In this document: piece by piece, positions 36,985 to 47,250 of the stretch
Layout of the letters: every line of letters starts with the position of its first letter
Numbering within the stretch: position 1 is the stretch's first letter
From: Phylloscopus collybita
Lineage: Eukaryota; Chordata; Aves; Passeriformes; Phylloscopidae
NCBI GenBank assembly: GCA_027886175.1
Contig: JAJNNQ010000019.1
Coordinates: 12,696,501-12,760,500 of the forward strand
DNA length: 64,000 bases
Direction: 5' to 3'
Program-made: the position numbers and the translations under genes
The notes under the pieces: model-generated
The model's database searches: none
What the model saw: only the letters and a program-made list of their open reading frames with translations
Told to the model about the DNA's origin: nothing

Positions 36985-38579
36985 AGCATGTAACTCTTCA
37001 TCAGCCTCAAGCCCTTGGACTTGCCTGACAGCGGTAACAGGAGACCCGTTGAGTCTGAATTTTAAGGGTTTTGGTTGGGTTTTGTTGGTTTTTTTTTTTC
37101 TTTTTCTTTTTCCCTCTCGGCAGCAACTTGCTACTTGCAAACTTTGCACAAGGCTTTGGGTTGGTTTGCTTCCCTGCTTTCAAATGACATTATGATTTTA
37201 ATCAAAACGGACTGGTTTCTGGAGAAGGCCAGAGCAAACTGGGACGGGGAGGCAGCTCGGCTGGGCGGTTTACAGCAGTTCAGAAGAAGGTTTTGTAAAC
37301 AAACACGGCTCAGAGGTAGAAAAGCAAATACAGTGGGTGAAATTTGGCCTCCTCCAAAGGCGATGGCACGGCTCAATGGGGCCAGTATTTTCACATCCAC
37401 GCACAACTTTTCCTCCAGCAAACACAAAACCAACAGAGACGCAGGTAATGGAGAAAACAGCTCCAAAACTGCATTATTATTATTATTATTGGTGTTGTTG
37501 AAGCAATTTGATGCTGCCAGGCAGCTAAAATACAAGTAATGACTGAGTACAGGGAGCAAACACCCTGACAGGTTTTCTGGCTAACAGAGACCTCCTGCCA
37601 CTGCAATCTGCCCTAAGCTCAGGGCAGCATCGTGGCCCCCAAGCTGGCCCAGAAGGGTCACAGCCCCACTTGGTGCTGATCAGGGCTCCTGCACAGCAAA
37701 ACCTCAGAGAAACCAGAGACACAAAGGTTTAACTTTCTGCTATCCGGATATTTCATTTGTAGAGCGTGGGGGAAAGGGTGGAAAATAAAAGCAAACTAGA
37801 TAAGGTTGCAGGATTGGGTTATGTGGGGCATATAAGACAGTAAATCCCCCTAGAATCAGTGTCAGTGCTCCTCTGGCCACTTCCACAGGCTGGGATTCCA
37901 GTGAGGAGCCCAGGCTGGCTGAGTATGGTTCTTTCCCAGCACACACAGGCAGAGCACTGAGCCTCTGCACCTGCAGCTCTGTCACACCGCACACAGGCAC
38001 ACCTGAGTGACAGGAAGAGAAGCTGCTCCCAGGAGGGAGAGATGCACACTCTTATTAAAAAGCAGAAATTGAAGTCCCTCTTCTTGGCTTGAACCTCTCC
38101 CATTTATTTCCCCACCCCACCTAACTGCTCAAACACAGCACCCACCTGATGCTGCTGGGGAAAGAGCCAAACCCTGAACCCCAACAGAGCTCACCCCATG
38201 AACAACCTCACCGAGGTGAGAAAGGGCTCCCAAAGCAAACCCAGGCCTGAATGTGGACCGAGGTGAAGCGAAAAATCAGTCAAGAGCTGCCAAAAGTGTG
38301 GGCCAGGTGCTGCCAAAGCTTCCAGGGCCAGCAAAGGGAGCTCCAGCAGAGGTGGCCATCCCTTTGCTGCTCAAGTCTCTGCTAAGGGCTGAGCAAGGTG
38401 AGCTCTGAACTGGGCTCCTATGGCAGATGCTTTTGGGACCTTTTCATGCCAGGGAAGACCCCTCCAGACAGGGAGAGCTGCTGTGTGACTGTTTTTGACA
38501 TTGGAGCGATACCCCATCTACCTTTGTCCCTTCCTTCCTCCAGAAACAGGAGCATCAGATTAAAAAAAAAAAAAAAATC
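36985..38579. other. intronic sequence downstream of the CpG island
   Basis: The part at 36985-37420 is repeat-free and may be conserved. A strong + strand acceptor-like sequence (long pyrimidine run then CTCGGCAG) ends near 37124. An (ATT) microsatellite lies at 37473-37490. The part at 37560-38560 is GC-richer with chance frames, ending in an A run near 38562-38576. Confidence 0.4.
37473..37490 (+). repeat. (ATT)6 microsatellite
   Basis: Six uninterrupted ATT units. Confidence 0.9.
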
Positions 38580-38960
38580 AAAGGGAAAACATTAATAAAT
38601 AATAATCAAGATCATCTGCAGTTTTAATGATAAGCTATTTAATGAATTATAAAGTACCTATAACTCAAAGTATGAGACCGTACATTGTCAAAACTGGCAT
38701 TAAAGTGTATGGAGATAATTAGGCAATAATGACCTCCACAGAGGGCTTTTCCTGGGAATTAATGACCAGTCGGGAGGAGCTGATGGCTCAAGGCACAAGC
38801 AAGGGCCATTAACCCCAGCTGGTCATTAATACTCAGGAAATGCCCAGCTCTGAGGCCCTTATTGTGAGTATAGGACAAAATAAAGGGGGAGCTATTATGA
38901 ATATCTGAATTTGTGAGCTGATGGGAAAGGTGAGGCTTACAGGTACTCGGGTCCATCCCT
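38580..38960. promoter_or_regulatory. candidate conserved noncoding element with paired ATTAATGACCAG sites
   Basis: AT-rich, repeat-free block with dense homeodomain-type motifs (AATAATAATCAAG, TTTAATGATAAGC, AATGAATTATAAAG). A perfect 12-bp inverted repeat has arms at 38758-38769 (ATTAATGACCAG) and 38819-38830 (CTGGTCATTAAT), 49 bp apart. One of the strongest enhancer-like candidates here. Conservation is not tested. Confidence 0.45.
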
Positions 38961-39073
38961 CAGCTCTGGTACTCCTGCAAATGGGAATGCTCAGGAGGGC
39001 ACCCCTGACACCTGGTCTGGGGGCTCTGCCAGCAAAACCAGAGCCTGTGAGGCATCTTTGCCACCACAAAGAG
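38961..39073. other. intronic sequence before A51
   Basis: Short plain GC-richer stretch with no feature seen. Confidence 0.5.

Positions 39074-39124
<51 letters not shown>
39074..39124 (+). repeat. A51 homopolymer
   Basis: 51 uninterrupted A. The upstream sequence shows no polyadenylation signal or recognisable gene body. Confidence 0.93.
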
Positions 39125-39125
<1 letters not shown>

Positions 39126-40209
39126 ACCACAGAGGTTTTGTTTCAACTCAATTTTTAAATATTAAATCCTTGTGCTATTAGCAGCTCCACAGCCCAAGTC
39201 TCTGGCTCATCTAACTAAGTGGCATGTCATGTAACAGAAGACACACTTTTGGGATCATCACAGCCAAACTCAGCCCCTGGAGCAGCCCTGGGCACTACTG
39301 GGAGCAGGACCCCAGAGGCAGAACAGCCTCATTTCATCCCAAACCCACGGGCACCTCTTCCCAAACTCGCCACGATTTCCGGGGGAATTGGAGGAAGAGG
39401 AGTGTCACCTTCTGCCGGGGCAAAACAAAAGCTGATTCACAGCTGATCCCCTGTGCAGGACTTGCATCGCTCCTGCCACGCACGGCACTGCAGCGTCGGG
39501 CTGGAGCATCAACGCAGGGCCAAACACCAAATCTCTCCCGTCCCCAGGAGGGCGTGAAAGAATTTGGGGAGACAGTCCTGTGGGAGTGATGCCCCGATTC
39601 CTGCTCCCCACTGTAAACAGAGAGAGGAATCAGCTTGGGCTGCTTTGCTGGGTAATGAAGCCCAGCTGCCCGCTGCTCCCAGCCCTGTTGGTGCTGATCT
39701 CCCTGTCCCCGCCCCGACAGCCACCAAGGAACGGGGGATTTGTACCTCTGAAAGCTCGGAATCAACATCTCCATCTTCCCCCGGCTGGAGAGGGAGGGGA
39801 GGAGGTGTCCATCCCCCGGCACAGCGCCCACCCCGCTGCAATTATCCAGCCTTGTTCTAAATAAACCCGCAGGGCAGAGAAGGGACTTGATTTCCCTCTA
39901 CAGCCCCTCTGGTCATTTATTTACCCCAGTGCCATATCCCTGCACTGAACACGCATCGGTGTGCCCAGGGGTGACAACCCCGGAGCATTTTGCCCTGTAG
40001 GATCACAGCAGATGCAAATTTTCACCTCCACAAACAAATCCGTGATGGTTGTAAATATTTCCAAATGATTCTCCGCAGCGATCAGCACTAATCACGCTGT
40101 TTGTGAGAACACAGCAGCGATGCTTGTTGGCAAAATAAAGGATCTCTAAGTTTCTTACAATCTGGAAAGGAAGCCAGAGCAGCTCAGCCACAGCGTTCCT
40201 CCTCAACTG
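39125..40209. other. GC-richer intronic sequence, nothing recognised
   Basis: Moderately CpG-containing at 39340-39860, with overlapping chance frames on both strands and no recognisable protein. Not dense enough in CpG to call an island. Confidence 0.45.
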
Positions 40210-41880
40210 TTTACAATCGATCAGAAGGAAAAAAAAAATATATTAAGTATCCCACTGGCAATGTGGAGTTCCCAACAATTGTACATTAAAACCCACTATT
40301 GCTCAGCATAGGAAAATCACCACATCAGGAAAATTAGTGCTTGTTAGTACATGTAATATTCAGAATCACGGGGAGAATAAAAGCAGCAATGCAGAAACTG
40401 TTATCAGCAGAGGGAAAATTATTCAAGTATGCATTTGAGTAATTCTGCATTTTAATTTAACCCTTTGAAACATTAATCAAACCATGGCTAATTATAGGAA
40501 TTAAGGAATTAAACGATGGAATCTTCTAAAAGATATTATTTAAAAGGCAGTTTATACAATTACTTGTATAGATGTTTGCTTTAAAGAGGGAAACATTTCT
40601 ACTGTAATGAAAAGGGTCTTAGAAAATTAAATTAACAAGAGGGGACCAGGCTGATATGAAACTAAATTAGCATCAAATGCAAATTACAGGGTACTTAATG
40701 GTAGAAACAGGTGCAGAGCAGGTCCCTAAATGAGATAAATGAATAAAACATCCCTCTGCACAAATGTGGAAGCTGACACAAAGTCAATGATATGAATAAT
40801 TCAGCAGCCTCAACACTGCTGTTGAGGTCAGCTTTCCTTGACCTTTGAAACAGGAAGTAAAATTCTGTCCAAATTTGAGTGACTGGAAATGCAGCAGTTA
40901 TGGGGGGGGGGGGGGGGGGGAATGAAAATAAAATTAAATTTAAAAGGAAACAAACAGAAAATACAGATTAAATAAAAAAGAAAACCAACAATACAAAAGC
41001 CACCAAAAATACAAGTCCACAGTATGCATGTGAAAATGTATATAACATATATGAGAGATTTTAGGTCACAGTATAATCTAAACATGTTCAGAACTAAATG
41101 GTTTCATCTCTCAAAAATAATTTAGTTTTGCTAAAGGGGATATTAATAGAGTCAAAGTCATTGTATCCCAGGCATTAAAGAAATCAAATCATTTTTAAGT
41201 AGCTGCTCAAAGCTCAGTGATCAGTCATGTTCTTTGCAATAAACTTTTTTAAAAGGAACAGAAAGATTTCTTTTCTCGACTTTTTACCTAAGCCACCAAT
41301 TTAGTCACCATTGCATTTCAAACATTGAGAAGTCACACTTTAAACTATAAACCAACCTAACAACAGTGTATAGAAACACAATGTGCAGAAGCGTGAGAGA
41401 ACCTTGAAAGCAGAAAATATACATGTAAATGTATTTTATATTGATATCTTAAAATGTAAATAAACCCTAGAAACAAATCCTTGTATCCCAAAAATGAATA
41501 CTTCTCTCTTAAAGAGACAGAAATATGAAGCAGCTGCCTTAAAGCAAGTGGAATATCTCCAAATTTACATCCTTATAACTAAATGAAGACGATTTCTGTG
41601 CCTTTCCCTATGACAAAATACTCAGCTAAAAGCATAGCTCATGTAATTTCTGACTACATGTATGCTTCTAATTTAAATTGAATTTGGCACTTGAACAGAT
41701 TAATAAGGTATGACAAATAACTAATTTCTCCAAACTGGAAGAAAGGAAGAATATCACCCCTGCAGCTTGTCTTCTAGGGCAACAAAAGATGTTAAGATAA
41801 GTTATCTCTGCTCTTCCCTTTGTTGCATTAATCTCTCTTTACCTGCTTACCTGTCATCTGCAGAACTTGTGTCTGTTACA
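40210..41880. promoter_or_regulatory. long AT-rich, repeat-free block (candidate conserved elements)
   Basis: About 1.7 kb of AT-rich sequence with homeodomain-type motifs (for example TTAATTTAACCC near 40453 and GGCTAATTATAGGAATTAAGG near 40485-40505 split in parts). It is interrupted by a G19 run. The block has the look of clustered conserved elements. The call rests on composition only. Confidence 0.38.
40902..40920 (+). repeat. G19 homopolymer
   Basis: 19 uninterrupted G, abruptly embedded in AT-rich sequence. Long G runs can form quadruplexes and are error-prone in assemblies. Confidence 0.9.
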
Positions 41881-43559
41881 GTTATTTGGATTGATTTCTA
41901 TTAATTAATTTTGTTTTCTCTGTTTTAGGCAGGGGAAGCCAGGAGTAGGACTGCAAGGGTGCACCTCTGCCTCCAGAAACTTTGGTGAGGAGTTCAGGCC
42001 AGCCTCAGCAGCAGCCACCCTGGAGATGCATATTAATGAGATAAACAAAATAAAAACCCAGCCCTGATAAATCCTAATCCCTTGTGGCCCAGGCAGCAGG
42101 GGCAGTTTGGGGGCTGAGCTCGGGCTCTGCTCAGCACCGGGGTTTCTGTGCAAAGTGGCTCCCTCCAAACGCCGGCTCTGAGAACCCAGCTGGTTCTCAT
42201 TTCCAAACAACCAGTTTCTCTATCCCCAAGTGCTAAAGAAAATAATCCCAGCAATCCATGACTACACGCTTTCACAGGGACAGCAGTGAGAATTTGATTG
42301 TAGAGATAATTAAAGTCATTCCTGAAACTTGCAAGGAAAAGAAGCCAGGGGGGAGAGGAGGGGGCCAACAGGGACAACGATGCTCATGTTTAGCTCGGGT
42401 TTAAATTGAACTGAGCTTGGAGAAGTGAGGACACACACACTACTTTTGGGGAATTTGTTTTCCTGAAAATTCTGTCTTCTTCACCCTAACAGTTAAAATT
42501 TGCAAAGAAAATCTAATAGACTGTGGCAAGTAGGAAGATTAGGATGAGGTTTGGAGCCTGGCTGTTCCTAATTTGGCAAGAGTATCCAGAGGGAAATGCT
42601 TTCACATTCTGGTAAACTTGAATAAAATTACGCACAGCCACTTCGATTAGAAGGGTTTAAAGGGAAATGATACCATAAAAGCAATAAACCCCACTGCTAT
42701 CTGCTTCAAACACTGAAAACATCTTTTTAAAATTAATGTTTCCTGCAGCCCTGCCATGAGTTAGGTCTGAAATAATTTTAATATTAACAACACTCAGGAG
42801 CAGGTCAATCTAGAGCCAATCACATGACTACATTAGTCTTCTACATCTTTCCAAATGTCCTCTGCATCTTTCCAAAACAGTGGAGTAATTTACACCACTC
42901 CAGCTGGTGTAAATCAGCAGGGTGTCCCTGGCATCAGGAGAGATGGGAAACACTGGCCTCACTGAAAAATAATCACAATGATGATGATTAAAAGAAAAAA
43001 AAAAAACACACACAACAAACAACACACCAAAACTCAAACAACAAAAATAAAAGCTTGCTCCCAGCAAAGCTAAATTGTACAACCCCCGTGTCACACGTCT
43101 GCTCTGACCCTCGTCATCCTGAAATGGGTGTGAAATTCAGAGATGGAGAGAAAGAGTTTAAAGCAGTTGTAATCTCTCCGTCTGCACTATCTGCCTTGAG
43201 CAGGAAGGAGGGATCCGCTCAATGAGAGCTATTCAGGGCCTCTCAATTAACCTGATTAGTTCAGCACGCTGCTCTCATGAATGACACCTTATCTTGGAAA
43301 TGAAGGAAAAAAACTTCCTTCCTTCTGGAGATACAGGCGGCCCCTAAAGCCAACGCAGCGGCGCCCACGGGCCGGCTCCCCATCACCCCGGGGAGCTGCT
43401 TTTGGGGTGGGCAGGCAGCCCAGGTGGCCCAGGCAGGGAGGGGCTCCCCCTCTTTGAGGCCCATCCAGGCACATGATGGGATTTGGTGGTGGGGGGAACC
43501 CTCCCGGGGCAGCCGCAGGTACCGCGACCCCCAGGGACGCTGCGGAGTGTCGGAGTCTG
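41881..43559. other. intronic sequence, mixed
   Basis: GC-richer at 41930-42200 and 43330-43540. AT-rich conserved-looking sequence at 42220-42340 and 42600-42830. A 9-bp hairpin lies at 42888-42914. No exon recognised. Confidence 0.45.
42888..42914. repeat. 9-bp inverted repeat (possible old repeat remnant)
   Basis: ATTTACACC (42888-42896) and GGTGTAAAT (42906-42914) flank a 9-nt spacer. The TTTACACC-CAGCTGGTG phrase resembles one in old sauropsid interspersed repeats as I recall and echoes the sequence near 27456-27472. A partial 21-bp duplication (CATCTTTCCAAA twice) lies just before it. Confidence 0.5.
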
Positions 43560-44000
43560 GAACTCGTTTCATAGGTGACAGATTAATGAGCAATAGCTGG
43601 GTTACCATGGCAAAAAGCATTCCCAAAATTCTCTTTTGTTTTCCCGAGAATAGTCTCCCTATTTTTTTTTTTTTTTACCCCCTCCAAATCATGCCGCTCT
43701 GCAATAACACAAATATTAACTAACAGCGTGTTATTCTTTCGAGTGCGGATGTCAACAAGGCTGATTGTTACACACAAACTCCAAGGATTAATCAGGGAAG
43801 AGAGGTATCTCAATTACAATTATAATGCTGAAAACTCAAATTTATGAATGGCTAGCCAACTTTGAAGACATTTATTAGGGGAATTCCAATGACTTCAAAA
43901 GTATTAATGTACTAATGAAACATTAGGGCATGATGTATTAATGCTCTTGTAATTTCTGACAAATTGAGTTACCATTGTCACAGCAGGGCAATCCTTCAGG
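43560..44000. promoter_or_regulatory. candidate conserved noncoding element
   Basis: Repeat-free AT-rich block apart from a T run at 43661-43676. Motifs include GACAGATTAATGAGCAATAG near 43577, AAGGATTAATC near 43783 and several TATTAATG phrases at 43901-43942. Enhancer-like by composition. Untested. Confidence 0.42.
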
Positions 44001-45179
44001 AAAAAAAAAAAAAGGAAAGTTCCTCTCTCCTGCCACGTGGTACACGACAGATGACAATTTATGTACACATAATGGGGTTCAGCGAGAAGTTTTCCTCCTA
44101 CACCACAGTACTGTTTATTCCATTTTTCAGAATGCCAGAGCTATTATGGAGCTCACTGTGCTTTAAAAAAAAAAAAAGCCTAGGGATGATCTTGCCTAAA
44201 CAGCTCCATAGGGCAGAGACTCTCCCACTGTGCATCCCTCACTGCTTCAGAGTCCAGCAGGGCCCAGTAACACCAGGCCATGGTACCAACAGAAAGACCC
44301 AGAGAGAAGAAGAAAAGCTTTCCAGAGCTGCTTTTAGCACATAAACCCCAGCATGACAAACAAATTCTGACCAGGACCACAGAAAACTCCAGGGCACTCA
44401 TTTGTAACAGAGCTGAATTTCCTCATTTTTCTTTAAAAAAGGGTAAATCCTGATCCAAGCTGCAGGTCCTTTCCTTCTCTTGCCTGTAAAACCCTCAGAA
44501 AGATATTCCAGGTTGTAGATTCCCCTCTGCAGCCAAATCCCAGCTCGTGCAGGACTGTGCCAGAGATGTGGAGGCACCTGGAGCAGCTGGGAGGAGAAGC
44601 AACCATCAGATCTTAATAGCTCTGAGTGTGGCTAATTTTATTCTTCTTTCAGAGCAAAGAACTTTATAATGAATACAGAATACATTTCTCCTCTCCTTGT
44701 GTCATCTTTCTACAAAATTTGAACTAGGTAAAGTGGTTTTTAACATCCACTTATCAAAGTGACTTAACATCTGGGAAGTCAGCCAATGGTTATGTAGTGA
44801 TGCAGATGCCAAAAAATCCAACTGAAGGATTATTTTGAGGGAGTTTACAGAGGAGACCTGACTCAACTGGGTGGAAGTTGATGGTTATCCTGGTCAGGAA
44901 AGCCTGAGAGTCTCCCTGCAAAACCATGGATAAAAATTAAGGAAAAGTTTCGTGCTTTAAATTGCTTATTTTTAATCCATTGCACACAAGGGCTGTACCC
45001 TGCCCCAGTAACTTTTTCCAAAGGCAGATTTTGGAATCAACAGATGAATCGTTTGTCAAAGTCCAAAAGGAGATGAACAGAAAAGGATTTTCTGCCTCTG
45101 ACAGTTGAGACAACACCAAGAGGAAGATCATTTTTTGACTGCTACAAACTCACATTGGAATATTAAGTCTAACATTTAG
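44001..45179. other. intronic sequence, nothing recognised
   Basis: Mixed composition with an A13 run at 44165-44177. No exon recognised. Confidence 0.5.
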
Positions 45180-46020
45180 TTACATAAAATTAATCGGTTC
45201 CAGGGTCACAGTCATGCCACTTAAGGATGTCTTCTCTTTTCTTTAATTAATCTTTGAAAAACATGACCTAAACATTCACCTAATTGAATTATGTGTTTAG
45301 CTGAATGTTTGCAACTCTGATTAGAAAGTCAAGGTGAGAGGAGCACTAGAAAACCTAAGAATCAAGCAAGCCTATACGACCCTGGCATTGTGGCATCACT
45401 TTTTTTTTCTCTCTCTCTTTTTTTTTTTTTTTTTTTTTGGTAGCACCATTTTTCATCTCTTTTTAGCCCAGCATGGTGCTGGAAGAATTAAAGAAAACAA
45501 TGAAAGAACAACTGAGTGTACAGGGTAGGATTTACTGGCATTTACTTTTAATTCTATGGTCCTTTGCTCTGTGGCTTATCAGCCCTATGTCAGCCCTTTT
45601 TCCTCCTTTATATTTCATGAGGGGACCCACATGCTGGTACTGAGAGACAGAGCCCAAGTGTCTGTAAGCTTTTTGTCAGGTAAAAAAGAGAAGAAAAAGG
45701 AAAGGAACAAGAGGAAAAGCAAAGCTAAGAGGCATCTATTAGATGTCACTAGGCTTTTGTATTCATGTCAATGATTCAGGATTAGAGTATTTGAAATAAT
45801 CTTATTGAGAGAACTCAAAAGCCCCACAGAGGGAAAGCCTGCTCGGTAGCATATGGCAGAGCAGCAGACAATATCTTATTAAGGATGTGTTAGCTAACAC
45901 CATTACTTTTTATATTACATTACTGAACTCTGGTGCCTCAGCCCGTTAGCGAGATGCCGTAGTTGTGGAATGCCAGATTGGACGGGTTGTTACAAACCCA
46001 AAAAGATTTGGCCAGGCCTC
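45180..46020. other. AT-rich intronic sequence with pyrimidine tract
   Basis: The part at 45180-45320 is repeat-free with homeodomain-like motifs. A pyrimidine tract at 45399-45438 ends in T21. The part at 45850-46010 retains CpG (GTTAGCGAGATGCCG near 45945) and may be conserved. Confidence 0.4.
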
Positions 46021-46029
46021 CTGGCACGG

Positions 46030-46049
46030 CGGGGGCGGGGAAGGGGGGG
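46030..46049 (+). other. G-quadruplex-capable G-rich run
   Basis: Three closely spaced G runs (about 5, 4 and 7 G) with spacers of one and two bases satisfy a G-quadruplex pattern when the 7-G run is counted twice. It sits in a GC-rich patch at 46000-46230. Confidence 0.6.
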
Positions 46050-46259
46050 TGGCAGTGAGATGCTGCTCCCTCAGCCCTCCCTGGAGCCCCGGGAAGGGGA
46101 AATGATGTCCCCAAAGGAAGGGGACAGCACCCAGTGCCCTCCCACCCTCCCCACCTCACTCCCCCCACTTCAGGTCGCCTCCTCTCTGGGAAAAACAAGG
46201 GGTACAGAGGGCAGCTGCAGCTCCAGCCCCAACAAAAAATCCCAAAGTATTGCCAGTCT

Positions 46260-47250
46260 CCTCTTCTTGTCAGATGAAGGGAATTTAATTTTGTTATAGT
46301 GAATGCCGTTAGTCTAAAAATCTTTCTTTGCTCTTGGACAAAAGCTTGTAATTGGAGAAATAGCTCTTTTTAAAGTTATCTTCATCTGCCTACACCTTTA
46401 GAGGCAGCAAGAAACCAAAGACAAAACAGCACTGTTCATAGCATTTCAATGATTGCTCTGAAAGGCTCTATATCTGGGTCACCTTACTACAGTCCAGTAT
46501 ATCATTTCAGTGACTTGATATAAAGCCTTTTAATAACTAATTTCATATCATTCACATATTAACAGCAACAGAAAATTCATATTCACATTTCCTATTTCCA
46601 GATGCTGTTTTTAAAAAGCATGTGGAAAATTATTCCTTCCACTTTAAAAAGGAAAAAATCTCTAAAATACTGTCCTTAGCAAAAAAAGTAAACACCCAGT
46701 TGATACAGTAATATATTCTGATCACAAACTACCTATGCAAAGTTGCTAATGTGACACACTGGGAACTTTGTATGGGTTTTCTGTACTTTTCCAGAACTGT
46801 TACAGAAAAAAATATCATGATGTTACAGGGAAGGAGGAAAACTCATACCAACATTTCCCACTACTACTACAGAGACTTACTGCCTTCCAAGGACAGTGTT
46901 AAAACCATTTCTAGAAACTTAGTCACGATTTGCACAGTAACCTACAAGTGTTTCTTACTCTCTTTTAACTTTATTAGTTAGATGTTGTATTAAAATTAAA
47001 TACTTCCAGCAGGCAGAAGTGCCTGTGAATTTAACATAGTTATTTTAATAAGTGTGGCAAATTGTAAGAATACATTTTGGCGGCTGGAACATGCAAACAT
47101 TTATGAAAACTCACATGAAGAAAACTACTCACACAGCTCAGCTCCTGCAGAATAAAGCTTGGGTTGTGTTTTTATCAAGTAAACACTGGGATAGAGCTGA
47201 GGCACATTTTTCATGTTCAGAAGAATTTTAGCTAATCTGCATTAAAACTG
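46260..47250. promoter_or_regulatory. AT-rich, repeat-free block (candidate conserved elements)
   Basis: About 1 kb of AT-rich sequence without visible repeats, including TTTTAATAACTAATTTCATATC near 46528 (split in parts) and a TTTTGGCGGC patch near 47075. Conserved-looking by composition only. Confidence 0.36.
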
